Shown here one piece after another: positions 1 through 10,772 of a DNA stretch of 21,168 bases. Every line of letters begins with the position of its first letter. The first letter of the stretch is position 1. Source of the DNA: Pelargonium cotyledonis (taxonomy: Eukaryota > Streptophyta > Magnoliopsida > Geraniales > Geraniaceae); the NCBI GenBank assembly GCA_036897625.1, contig JAYMTA010001212.1:1-21168 (forward strand). The letters run 5' to 3'. Both the position numbers and the translations under genes were made by a program. The notes beneath the pieces are model-generated. The model made no database searches. It was not told where the DNA came from and was given only the letters and a program-made list of their open reading frames with translations.

Positions 1-125
1 ATTCTAACTATTTTTTATTAAACATAAAACTCAACTTCTAGCTATAATTACTTCCAGCAGCTTCCAACTGCGTCCATCCACTTTCAGCTGCTTCCAGTAG
101 CTTGCAGTTTTACCAAACAAGGCCT
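1..125. mobile_element. Terminus of a MITE-like DNA transposon, cut by the window edge
   Basis: Read on the minus strand, the block starts with GGCCTTGTTTGGTAAAACTG, a terminal-repeat style common in plant PIF/Harbinger- and hAT-type MITEs. It continues into variations of an AGCTGCTTCCA-type motif. The bases next to the end are TAA, which would suit the TWA target site of PIF/Harbinger elements. The other end lies left of the window, so neither the inverted repeat nor the target duplication can be confirmed. No coding capacity is visible. Family assignment is tentative. Confidence 0.4.
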
Positions 126-594
126 AAATGGCCTGGATTTGGAGGGTTGGGTTGGCCTATGCCTATGACTGTGAACCATTACCTTCGTCACTGTTCTTTT
201 TTTTTTTTAGTAATATCCGATGATATATTAATCAAATCTCAAGCCCAACTAATTGAATTATTACAGACTCGAGTACATAACAGAGATCAAGCAAAAGCCC
301 ACTTATAATTCCCGCATGCATGTTTAGGTGAGAATTTTCATTCTTAGTCTTAGCATCATTATAAACCACATTCCAGTTTGTTAGGCAAAAAAACACCACT
401 GGATGCCCCAGCTCAACCAAGCACCAACCAGTTCAGAACAGAAATCAACAAACACAAAATAACAGTACATAAAATAAAATACCTAAAAAAACCTCGACCC
501 AAACGATCCCAGACTCGCAGGCTGCCTAATTTTGACGTCTCAAAACCAAACACCGACTCCGGCACAGCTCATCTGGCGTTGCCTTCCCTTCGTA
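126..594. other. Intergenic stretch without a recognisable gene
   Basis: AT-rich sequence with a T-run near 198-209 and no convincing coding region. The small open frames here look random in composition and resemble no family I know. It separates the left-hand MITE end from the GC-richer patch at 595-911. Confidence 0.5.
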
Positions 595-911
595 TCATTT
601 TTCCGAGCGAGCCTCCTCAATTTGGCTCGCATTGTCCTCCATCACGTTCACCTCTAGCCTACCATCATCCTCGTCGCCGATGGCTAACAATCCCGATTCC
701 CGTCCCAACCGATCGGATTCGCCAGAACCCGTCATACCTCCACTATCACTAATCTGGTTTACTTCTTCTTCCATGGGATCTCGATCAACATCCCTACCGC
801 CGCTCTTCACTCATCGTATCCGCCTCTCGCTTATCCTCAACGACGCTGGACTGAACCCCTTCGCCTTCGCACCACTCTTCCTTTAATGTCTTTAACTTCA
901 AAAACCCTAAA
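595..911 (-). other. Possible orphan first exon or gene relic (unrecognised)
   Basis: On the minus strand an ATG at 774 opens a 59-residue acidic frame (begins MEEEVNQISDSGG, rich in Glu, Asp, Gly and Ser) that stops at 595. The patch is clearly more GC-rich than its surroundings. About 130 bases upstream of that ATG lies a telo-box (TTAGGGTTT on the minus strand, 903-911), an element typical of plant promoters and leaders. GT dinucleotides within the frame (for example after GATGATG) could serve as splice donors. No matching downstream exon is visible to the left, so this may be a relic, a transposon-carried fragment or chance. I do not recognise the protein. Confidence 0.25.
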
Positions 912-2194
912 TGCCCATAAAGAGCATACTGACCACGAGAGAGAATTTTTTTTTTTTTTTAATTTTTGGACACCTTCGTCACTTTTATTTATTTATAAAT
1001 TGTTAATAATATCACTATAACAAGTTAGTTAGTATCATTTAATACGTGATCATGAAAATATTACAGTAAATATATTACATTAATTAACTTTTTCTTAATT
1101 TTTCTCAAAATAGAAATAAATACACTCATTTTTGGACATAAGAAGTAATACTTAACACGTGAATCATAAAGATATAAAAATAAATACATATCTTAATTTC
1201 TTAGAAATAGAAATAAGAATACTTATTTAGACAGTTATACCCTCAATCCTACTTATTTCTTTCAATATTACCCTCTTCAAACTTCAATGTCCATCTCTTG
1301 AAATAAGATCCATATGTTACAAGACAGAGATTTCGGAAGATACAAACAACAAATTACTCAACAGAACAAAAATAACAACAATGGGCATCACAATTTTCCT
1401 CATTCTATTCTTTGCTTAAGATTTTAGTTTGCTGCCATGGCAATCTTTATTAATTCAATTTTATAGTTATTCTTATCTTAGTGTGTTGACGATTTAAGTT
1501 CGATGGGTTACAGCTTAGTTTTTTTATTATATAAAATGTTGGTAAGTTGACGTGGAATGCTAATTTGAAAAGATGTTACGTGACATCGTACTAGTTTGAA
1601 TGATTTATTACCAACTACAAGGGAGAGAATTAAAAATAAAAAGGAAAAAGGAAAATTGAGGTTCATGGTTAAAGTCAAAATTTAATCAAATTCAAGGAAA
1701 CAAAATCATTTAATTTATAAATAATGACGTAACAATTTGCTGACGTGGTGGTTGTTAACCTTTTATAACCGGTTATATGAATGAGAATACAAAAATTAAT
1801 AGTTCAAATATCAAAACAAGAAAGAATTAAGACATAACCTAAAGTCAAAATTTTGTCGAAACTACAGAGAAAATCATTTAACCATTTCAAAAGTTATTAC
1901 TTCTTCCTTAGCCTACTGCACTATTCCATGACAATATGTATGTTGCACAAGTGCTTAACAAAAATAAATAAAAACTAATGCATATATTAGTGCACCACGC
2001 CATTAAATAGTTAGTTTTGTCATACATTTTTACTTAATCACAAAAATGCTACGATATACAAAGATAAATGTTTGTGTACTGAAAACGGGGCCTAAAACCA
2101 TAATTCATATAGGAAAGTCACAAACTCATCCATAACGTAACACAATATTATGAATAAAAAAATAAGAAACTCTAATAGCACAAGAGATCAAAGA
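912..2194. other. AT-rich intergenic DNA with degenerate repeats
   Basis: No gene is seen. The stretch opens with a T-run (about 947-960) and is very AT-rich. Two diverged direct copies of a segment of about 43 bases lie at 1670-1713 and 1840-1881; they share the start TAAAGTCAAAATTT and the end AAATCATTTAA. This suggests an old repeated element of undetermined class. Short CACGTG-like and TGACGTGG-like words occur around 1150-1160 and 1740, but without a nearby gene they cannot be called regulatory. Confidence 0.45.
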
Positions 2195-3290
2195 CAAATT
2201 TAGTACTTGACTTTTGGGTGGAAATTCAATTTGGTACACAAAATTTTATTTTCAACTTAATTTGATATTCATTGTTAGATCTGTCAAAAGAACCGTTAAA
2301 TGATATTCATGTGTAATATGTGCTGTTAAAGTGTCACAAGTGCTTTGATGAGGCAAAATATTACACTAACCCACTGCTGAAGTGGAAATTAATATTTTTT
2401 AAATTAATAAAAATGAAATTGATAATAGAATACTCATTAATGGTAACGATGGTAATAACATAAAGGCATCAAGACCCTTATAAATGGTAATGGTGGTCGC
2501 CGGAGATCTAGCCGGAAAATTAGTTTTAAAGCCTGCCATCGTCGTTGTTGAGCTCTTATCCTCTTTGTCGATATCTCCACGGTTGCGATGTCGGAGTGGG
2601 GCTCGCCTGGTCACGCGCCACCGGGAGTTGCATTGCCACCATCCTCTCACGTTTGATTTGTAAAAAAATTATGACGTGACCTATATAAATAAGTTTTGTT
2701 CAAAAATGTACATATATGTGTTGTTCATATGCTTGTTGAGCTTGAGACAAATGGTCTATTTCTGATTTTAATTTCAATAGTTGTTCATGTGCTTGTTGAA
2801 TGATCCATTTATGCTATTCTTCTATACTAAATTTTAAACTCGTTTCACAGAACAACTCAAATTGAAATGCACTCAAAATTTGGATGAGCAATGCAAGAGA
2901 AAAGCTCAAATCTCATTCATTTCAAAAAAACAAAAGTTCTAAAAAAAACATAAAAACAAAGAATTGAAGGTGCTGAGAAATAGAAAGCTCGGTAGCAGAA
3001 AGGGTTAGGGTATCGGTGGGAGAGTGATAGAGGGAAGAGAGAAAGTTTTGTTTTTTTATTGTTTCAATTAAAAATTAAATAATATCCACGTTAGCACCAA
3101 GAGTGTGTAAGATGTTGCTACGTCGGCAAGTTTTTGCCATGTTACCAGCCGTCAATCCACGAAAACATGACTTAACGTATCTATTAAGGAAATCTAATGG
3201 AAGACATCAAATTGGGTTGAAAATTAAAGTTTTGATAGTAATATTAAATGCATTATCAAATCCCGAAAGTTGTAAATAAATATTTACTTT
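2195..3290. mobile_element. Non-autonomous element with long imperfect inverted repeats (Mutator-like?)
   Basis: The left arm (about 2195-2350) and the reverse complement of the right arm (about 3135-3290) align imperfectly over roughly 150 bases. The best-kept parts read ATTTTCAACTTAATTTGAT on the left against ATTTTCAACCCAATTTGAT on the right, followed in both by an ATTAGAT- or GTTAGAT-like word and then GTTAA. Long, diverged terminal repeats without a transposase frame suit a Mutator-like non-autonomous element. The interior holds a distinctly GC-richer segment at about 2490-2650 and a purine-rich end near 2990-3050. No target duplication could be identified, so the borders are approximate. 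Confidence 0.5.
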
Positions 3291-4690
3291 AAATTATTGA
3301 GAGTTGTATGAAGAAGAATTTACTAATGTCAGCCATACGAATAATACAATTTATAGTAATGATTCACATTTAAGACCAATACTCATATTATGTTAAGCAT
3401 AAATTTATTATAAACATATATTTATATTTTTACAAAGCACTAGGCTTAAACTATTAGGAAAATGCAATCAAATTGTTGATACCTATACACCAAAATAAGT
3501 CTTTATTAACAATTCTCAATTAAAAATGTCTTTGACTTGTTATAATACATCAACTTGTCATATTATTTCTCACTTTTATGTTATAGCTTTAAGTAAGATT
3601 AGGGTTTTACATTATTATTTTTACTTTTTCTTTGTACAATCTTAATTAATATCAAATTTTGTAATAGGCTGATCTGTAATTAAGACAAATATATAATTGA
3701 ATAATCAAAAGTTTGATGATGTAGCATTCTAAGATTGTTCTGATTTTAGATTGTTTTGGAAACTTTTCTTTTTCTACTCTCTCTAGAAATCATAACTGTC
3801 ATCTTTACTTCTTCACCAAACGTTTCTTTTGTGAACTATCGTCGATCTTCTTTTATCGGCAGTGGTTTAATAATTTTTGCATGCACTACTTTCATCGAAT
3901 AAACACATATTTAGCAAATTCAACTTAATTAGTTTTGTTCTCCCGTTCGTTTCATCATATTATTACTTGCTCATCTCTTTCTGTCCACTAGCAGACAATG
4001 TTTTATCATCTCCGTCTTCAATATTGACTAGTTTGTGAGAGTTTGTGAGAGTATGTTCGTTACCAATAGATTCATCTTTCCATGTTTTTTTGTTTTAAAC
4101 TGTTTAGTTGCTATATTGGATTTATAGTTTGTTTTACTCTTTTGTTGGAAGTTGTAGTCTATCTTTCCTTGTTAGAAGTTTAGTTCTGCCTTCCATTGTT
4201 GAACTATGATGCACTTCATGTCTTATAAGCTGTACATATCGAATGTGATGATAAAATCAATGTTTTTGGTTTAATTGTGGGTGATGCATTAAATCTTGCT
4301 AAACATTTAGTTAGTAGAAATTTTGGTTTTGTTAGTAGACCTATGAATTAAGAGACTTATGATTCGGGTAAGTCGTCATGTTTTATGTCAAGCTTAGAGG
4401 AGGGAGTAGATTTACAAGCTCTTGATGAAATTTCATATTTACAATGTTTATTTTATAGTAAAAATATAATATACATAGATGTATTAATTATAGAGAAAAA
4501 AGACTCTCGGACATGATTTATTGGTTGATACTCTCGCCCATGATTTAGTGTCTGACAATCTCAGTCAATATTTCATGACCAATTAGGTGATACCACATCA
4601 ACTATTTACACTTACACCCGCCTTAATGAATTGTTGGCTCGGAACGTCCCGCCCAGATTTATTTTGTTTATCTTTTAACCGAGATCTTGA
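3291..4690. other. AT-rich spacer upstream of gene 1
   Basis: No gene is visible. The stretch is low in GC and has no long open frame of credible composition. Small structures are an 11-base direct repeat GTTTGTGAGAG at 4031-4052 and the diverged repeats at 4502-4600, listed separately. The last few hundred bases presumably include distal promoter sequence of the SANT-domain gene. Confidence 0.5.
4502..4600 (+). repeat. Diverged short repeats with a period of about 28 bases
   Basis: ACTCTCGGACATGATTTA (about 4503-4520) is followed by ACTCTCGCCCATGATTTA (about 4531-4548) and a weaker third copy beginning near AATCTCAGTCAATATTTCATGA. The phrase recalls terminal regions of non-autonomous plant elements, but no opposite end was found. 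It lies about 100-200 bases upstream of the probable core promoter of the next gene. Confidence 0.45.
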
Positions 4691-4694
4691 TACA

Positions 4695-4706
4695 TATATA
4701 TATAAG
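4695..4706 (+). promoter_or_regulatory. Candidate TATA box of the SANT-domain gene
   Basis: TATATATATAAG stands about 310 bases before the inferred leader splice donor at 5008. A start of transcription about 30 bases downstream would give a first exon of roughly 270 bases with a CT-rich end, which is typical of plant leaders. AT-rich words are common in this stretch, so the call rests mainly on position. Confidence 0.35.
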
Positions 4707-4734
4707 AGTATTTCTTTAATGCATAATACAAAGA

Positions 4735-5007
4735 TTGAAAACCTCTAAAAGAAATTACAAAGATTGAAAAAAAGGTAAATAAATTGGTGAAGGTACACAC
4801 AGAAGTGAAGGAAAGACTCGTAGCCAGAAAGAGACTTAAATATTCTCTCTTCTCTTCTCTTTCGCATACACAAAAAACAATTGAAGTTTTGGTTATTGTA
4901 CCTATTTTATTTTCGTTTTCAGTTCCATTGTTTCTCTTCTTGTGTGTGTGTCTATCACTCTCTGTCCCGCGAATTCGCTCTTGAAAGCTGGCTCCACTTC
5001 CTGCCAG
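4735..5007 (+). other. Probable 5'-UTR exon of the SANT-domain gene
   Basis: This stretch is rich in CT tracts (for example 4842-4861) and contains no in-frame coding continuation. It ends at CTGCCAG, followed by GTACCC, a good GT donor match at 5008. The 5' edge is a guess from the TATA-like box. The short open frames inside are composed of low-complexity Ser/Phe/Leu runs and are not taken as genes. Confidence 0.45.
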
Positions 5008-6501
5008 GTACCCTCTATCTCCTTCTTTCTCACTGTTTCTTCTTCCTTGTTGTTTATATGCTTCGCAAATGTATGTGCAAATCACTCCATGACCCTTAAC
5101 ATGGCAGACCCTTTTGTCCACGATGTTCTTTGACGTGTGGGTCTTCACGTTTCTAGCTCTTTCGTGGCCGTATGTCATTGCTGAATCTGCTTCTCTCACA
5201 TGTTCCTTTCGCCGTTTTGGCTCTGGCCCTCGTTTTCTTGTTGCTTTTTCTCTGTACTAATCTGTGCTGTGCAATGAGTTGATTTCGTTCCGGATCATGG
5301 GTGGATTGTGCGGGTGGACTTCGGGGTTCTTTTTAGTGTTTTTGTTTGTTGTGTTCGGGCTGTGAGATGTCATCTGTGTTTGTTTTCAATGTACTTCCTT
5401 TAAGAGTTTTTGTTTGATTTCTGGGGCTATTTGTTGGAAGGGTTTGTCTGTTTTTATCGGGTTTTGGACATGGCTGATTACTTCTTGTGTGAATCATCTG
5501 TTAGAATTGATATGGGGTTACTATTCGGGTTCTGGGTTGGTGACCCTTCTAATGTCTTTTGCTTGATTGGATTGTGTTTATTGGGAAAAAGGGTGTTCTT
5601 TGCCTATTGTTTTGGTGTTTGGTTTGTGGGTTTTAGTGAGTGGTGAGTCTGTGTGTGTTTGCTGGAAAAACCAGTATGTATGGATTGAGAGTAGTGTCTA
5701 GTACAAGATGAAAAGATTGTTTCTTTTCTTTTCTATTTCTGCCATAGATCATACTGGTTTTTGTTTTGTAGGATTTGTAGGGTGATGAGATATATTGATG
5801 TTTGCTCGGCATTGGTGTAATTGATCATGATTAGAAATTTGTTTGCTGTAGGTTTTTCATTTTGGGTTTGAAGTTTCAGTTGATCAACAATTCTATTTGA
5901 TTGCTTTTCACTATGGCTTGAATTCCTGAGGGCTTTTCTGTTACTTGATCTCCTACTTGCCTGAGTAGAGTTTTAGCTGAGAGAGAATGTTTATAAGGCA
6001 TCAGTTTAACTCTCTTTCATTGTGCTCAAATGCTTAGATACATGTTTGCATGTTCACAGTGCATAACCTGCATTTATGTTGCCATTGTTAGAGCCATCCA
6101 TTATTTCAACCACATTGATATCTTAACCATCTACATGAGGTGATGTTGATATGTAGAAGGAGAATCAGATATATGGGTACCCCAAAAAAGTGCAGATAGT
6201 GATAAATTTATTTTTGGAATTCCTAGTATAGTTTACACATAATTAGGGGTATGGTATGCTGCACTTCATAAATTTTCAAGCACGTTACAGTGCTCATTGT
6301 TAGTTGGAGTGAGCCTTTCTATATCCAGTTACAAACTATGTGGTCTGTTTGCTGTTTGGTTTTGTATTTTGGTGGTTAATAATTAGTTCAAGTCCTAATA
6401 CACCTCGTAAGTTAGTACATGAGCTCACTGTAATTTATATGCTTGTTGTCCTGTCTGTTATTATTGAGATATGACTCATGCATCTTCGTATTGTATGGCA
6501 G
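5008..6501 (+). other. Probable 5'-leader intron of the SANT-domain gene
   Basis: About 1.5 kb of T/G-rich sequence typical of plant introns, starting GTACCC and ending TATGGCAG immediately before the ATG at 6502. Long first introns in leaders of plant genes often raise expression. No exon with good coding composition lies inside. The splice pair is inferred from consensus and from the absence of coding sequence, so other donors are possible. Confidence 0.5.
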
Positions 6502-9500
6502 ATGGAGACGGTGAAGCTTGACAATGATGACAATTCCACCCCTGAAGCATCTCTGAAGCAGTTGGATTCCATAGGCTCAGTCGAGATAAGTGATATATGT
6601 GGAGATCCGCAGATGGAACCCCGAGTGGGTGATCAGTATCAAGTCGAAATTCCTCCCATGATAACTGAAGCTGAGCGACTTCAGCTCCTAATGAACCCTT
6701 TTGATTCTGAAGCAATGGTTGGTGTTTCCCATTTGTTTCTTATTGGTTTACCCATCCCAATGGCATGGATCTGCGATGAAGTGAATGGCTATAAAGATGA
6801 AAGGCTGGGATTCCCATGCAACTCTGGTGCTGAGGTTGGTGCAAATAGGTCTGTTGGATCCGGAAATGGCAAAGTAGGTCATGTTATTGATTTGAAAAGA
6901 AAAGGTTCAAAACTCAAACTTGAACCTTTCACCATAAATTTGGACCAAGAGATAGAATCAACTCCAGTAAACCTTGAATCCAAGGTGGAAGAGAATTCCA
7001 GCTTAGATCAGGAGGATAAAGTCATGAGTTGTTCTCCGGTTCCTGGATCACTTGGTGGAGGCCCTTGGAGTGATGCTGATGTGAACAGTTTTCTTCTTGG
7101 TTTGTATATATATGGGAAAAACTTTGTTCGGGTGATGAAATTCATGGAGAACAAAGAAATGGGGGAGATACTGTCATTCTACTACGGGCAATTTTACAAG
7201 TCTGATGGATATCGTAGATGGTCGAGTTCCAGAAATACAAGAAGAAGAAAATGTGTTAATGGGCATAAAATTTTTGCAGGATGGAGGCAACAAGAACTCA
7301 TATCTCGTTTGCTTCCTCATGTCATAGAGGAATCTCAAACGACTTTGGTGGAGGTAATATATTATTTCTGCTATTAATTTACAATATTCTTTTTTTATAA
7401 TTGCAGAACTGTGTTATCAATGATAATTAGAAACATATATGCTTAATTAGCTACCATCATTTTTCAACAAGTGAGATTAAATTTATGTAGTTTTACCATC
7501 GTAAACTTGTTTTATCAGTGATAGCTATGTATGCATAAAGGTTTGCACTTCGAAATAAAATTTTCCTAGCTTTCTGCTGTAAGTTTCTATATGTTGCAAG
7601 AAAAAATAAGGTCCTGGTAAAGGAGGTCATTGACGTTATATGATGATGCATGTTTGTAGGAATCATCCTTTTGAGATTGAACTGTTATGTTCCTATGCCA
7701 TCTTTTCCCCTAGAATCTCAAAGTCATTCAAACTAATTCTGAGATCTGAACGCAATGTAATTGAAAACCTATTTGCTATGTGATGTACTCATCTTTATCA
7801 AATGATGATAAGCATCAAGAGATGATGCTAGGTGGCTGGTTATAAAGCAGCATGTGCCCATCACTGAAAAATTACTTTCTATTGGGGCAGCTGTCTTGAT
7901 GTTTTGTGAGTAAAAAATAATAATTTGGGGATCTTGTCCCAAAATAAGATTGAACATTGTTATAACAATGAGCAATCAGAATTTACATTGTTATTGTGGT
8001 GTTATATGATCTATAACTTTAAGCGGGAAAATGCTGAAATGAGATCAGTGTAATAACTAATAACCATCAAAACCACATAATGAGGGTGAGCATTGAGCAA
8101 TGGTAAGGTTGTTGTCTTGTGACCTCAGATTTGAGTAAGGTAAACAACCTCTTTGCAGAAGCAGAGAGAAGGTTGCATACATAAACAACCCTCCCCAGAG
8201 GCCCAGACCCCACAACGGTGGGAGCCTTGTGCACTGGGCTGCCCTTTTTCCATACAAAGCTCATAATATTGTTGATGTAAGAACAGTGCTTAAGTTCAAT
8301 GTGCTAAAAGTGACACAGGCCACTGTTATTCAAGAATGTTACATGTCAATTTTACTCCACTAGAAGAAATAAAACATTTTGATTTTGATACAAGTGATGT
8401 GTAAATGAATGGATTAGAACATCACTATCTATTCGCATAAACTTGTTTTTCATGTGTTTAACTAAGAACTCCTGTGTCTTCCACATTATATTTTGCCTGT
8501 GTTTTGTTATCAGGTCTCGAAGGCATTCGCTGAACAGAAAACTTCATTAGATGAGTACATCTCCTATATTAAATCTGCTGTTGGTATTCATGTTCTTGTT
8601 GAAGCTGTTGGTATTGGTAAGGGGAAAGAAGATCTCACAGGCCTTGCCACAGACTCTGTGAAGACCAAGCAACATTTTCCTGTTTGTCCCAAAATACCAA
8701 CTGGGCAAGCTTGTTCCTCTCTTACACCCAATGACATAATCAAGTTCTTAACTGGCGGCTTCCGGTTAAGCAAAGCTCGATGTAATGATATCTTCTGGGA
8801 AGCTGTTTGGCCCCGCTTGTTAGCAAGAGGCTGGCATTCTGAGCAGCCTAAGAACCGGGGCTGCCCCACTTCCAAAAATTATTTGGTTTTTCTAATGCCT
8901 GGTGTTCAGAAGTTCTCAAGAAGGAAGCTTGTGAAAGGAATTCAATACTTCGACTCAGTTACTGATGTTTTGGGCAAAGTGGCATCAGAACCTAAACTTC
9001 TTGAACTGGAAGCAGAAGAAACTAGAGACAGTTGCCGCAGTGGGGAAGCAAATGTGGAGCAGGATGATCTGTCAGATGACCAACGCCATCGTTATCTTAA
9101 ACCTCAGATTTCTACGTGTAATGTAAACCATATGAAGTTCACAGTTGTAGATACCAGTTTGGCCCATGAGGGAAAATCATTGAAAATCCGAGAACTGAGA
9201 CCTTTGCCTGTTGAATTCAAAAGGGCTTCAAAAAATGAGGGGCGTTACTCTGACGACTCAGAAGAAGAGAGTGACCCTGATGCTGGTGATAGGCCATCGC
9301 ATGGTGAAAATAAACTTGTAATTTCTAAACATGGCAAGGATACATTTAATGGTGGTCCAGATAGTATGAAGTTCACTATTGTAGATACCACTTTGGTCCG
9401 TGGAGGAAAGTCATCTAAGTTAGGAGTACGGAGATATTCATCAATTGGCTTTACTTCTGATTTGGTCAGTCTTCAAAGAGGAAAGTTGAGTGGCTCTCTA

Positions 9501-10772
9501 AATAGGCATGAGCAAGACGTGACTATCGTGGCATTGAATGGTAAAAAGAATGTAATCAATGTTCAGAACAGGAAGGATATATTTGATAATGGTGCCCGAC
9601 TCCATAAGTTCTCTGTTGTTGATACCAGTGTGGTTCGTGAAGGTAGATCGTCTGATATAGCTGAACTAAGATATTTACCACTGGATTTGACTTCTGATTT
9701 AACTAGTAAGGGAGAAAGTGTAGGGAACAACTCCTCTGAGGATTCACTGGGTGAGCACGATTCAGATACTCCTGACATACCGTTGAATTCTGATAAAAGA
9801 TTGAAAATTTTAAATCAAAGTGAGAGTTTATCTGATGGGAGTGATTCAAATCAAAATGCAAAGATTGATGACTCAGGCAAAGGAAACGAAATGGACTTCC
9901 TTCAAAATCAGAAGACATTTGCTGAAAAACAGCCAAAGACAACTATAAAATTCCATTTTAGTCGGAGACCAAAGTCTGGTAATTCTAGTTCTTTAGCTCT
10001 TCCAACGAAACGACGGAGGTTAACTGCTTGTGTAAAAGCGGAGACAAGTCGCATTGCTAAAATTTTCTCATTAGGTTCCGAGTCAAAAGAACTGGAATCA
10101 TGTTGTGCATTAAAGCCCCATGATGCAAGCAATAATGACCGTTCTCAAGTGGTTCCCTCAGAAAAGTTATCATCAGTTAGCTGCTCAGCTGAAGATTGTA
10201 TGGAGGAGGAAAGGAGTAACTGTGAGTCATTTCCAAACACTAGTGACAAAGCGCAACCCCAGGCATTGATTGACCTAAACCTACCCCAGTTTCCACTAGA
10301 TCCAATGAGTTGTGATTCAATTAGGATGGAGGTGGAAAGCAGCCATGGTGATCCAAATGCAAATGAATTATGTTCTGTGTCTAATACAGAAGAGCTTGTT
10401 GAGGATCATGGGGCATCGGGAATCGGGATTGGTCTAGGTGCTGTGGAACAGGCTAATCTGAATCCAAGGAGGCAGAGTACAAGAAACCGGCCTTTGACTG
10501 CAAAAGCATTGGAAGCGCTTGCAAATGGGTACTTAAACATGAATAACAGGCGAAAAAGATCAGAAGCTAGATCGCAGGACAATTTGTTCACTAGTCCTTC
10601 TCGAAGAGCTCGAAGCCGAATGAGAGTAGCTTCACATTATGGCAGCACAAGTACCAGATCTGTGGAAGTAAAGGAAGAAAAAGAAGAAAAAGGAGGGGAT
10701 GAACTCTACGAATGCAGCTTGCATTCAAGGGCAGTTGATCTTGGCTTAAATAACTCTTCGGAACCAATTTAA
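6502..10772 (+). CDS. ELM2-SANT domain chromatin protein (plant SANT1-4 / 'arginine-glutamic acid dipeptide repeat' family)
   Basis: Two coding exons, 6502-7353 and 8514-10772, are joined GAG|GTAATA ... TTATCAG|GTC in phase 0 and encode 1036 residues. The start is the ATG directly after the leader acceptor; an in-frame ATG at 6478 lies in the intron. Residues 40-52 (PRVGDQYQVEIPP) match the ELM2 signature. Residues about 186-245, from GGPWSDADVNSFL to SDGYRRW, form a SANT domain. A conserved block follows at about 350-440 (NDIIKFLTGGFRLSKARCND). Three copies of a KFxxVDTS unit start at residues 491, 569 and 648. A basic cluster, KRRRL, lies at 783-787. DLNLP at 871-875 is a DLN-type EAR motif, known to bind TOPLESS-type co-repressors. 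The family's basic C-terminal block RRQSTRNRPL starts at 936. ELM2-SANT proteins usually bridge histone deacetylases to chromatin; the Arabidopsis relatives (At1g09040, At1g09050, At1g55050, At2g47820) are, as I recall, SANT1-4 partners of HDA6. Nuclear location and a repressor role are inferred. It converges on the JmjC gene. Confidence 0.88.
8082..8250 (+). mobile_element. Au-type SINE in the coding intron of the SANT-domain gene
   Basis: The 3' half reads CCAGACCCCACAACGGTGGG, then GCACTGGGCTGCCCTTTTT, closely matching the conserved tail of the plant Au SINE family, including its terminal T-run. The 5' half has the box-A-like word TGGTAAGGTTGTTG, then TTGTGACC, and the CCTCTTTGCAGAA block also typical of Au. 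Box B is degenerate. CATAAT occurs on both sides (8076-8081 and 8262-8267) and may be the target duplication, although a few bases separate the T-tail from the second copy. The element is in the sense direction and lies about 260 bases before the acceptor at 8513. Confidence 0.75.
9132..9839 (+). repeat. In-frame tandem triplication, period about 78 codons, in the SANT-domain gene
   Basis: Units are 9132-9365 (78 codons), 9366-9602 (79) and 9603-9839 (79). Each opens with MKFTVVDTSLAHEGKS, MKFTIVDTTLVRGGKS or HKFSVVDTSVVREGRS, followed by a basic stretch with LR or RR and a short hydrophobic run; units 2 and 3 then read TSDL. Units 1 and 2 also share their ends (KDTFNGG and KDIFDNG). The rest of each unit has diverged. 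Nearly constant spacing argues for tandem duplication of one segment rather than three chance motifs. Confidence 0.75.

Noticed and set aside
2990-3020. Telomere-like word GGGTTAGGG
   Set aside because: Only one or two units inside a transposon-like element; no array, so no interstitial telomere.
4675-5199. 174-codon minus-strand open frame over the leader of the SANT gene
   Set aside because: It is antisense to CT-rich leader sequence, which yields artificial Glu/Arg/Lys-rich translation. No domain and no sign of a separate gene.
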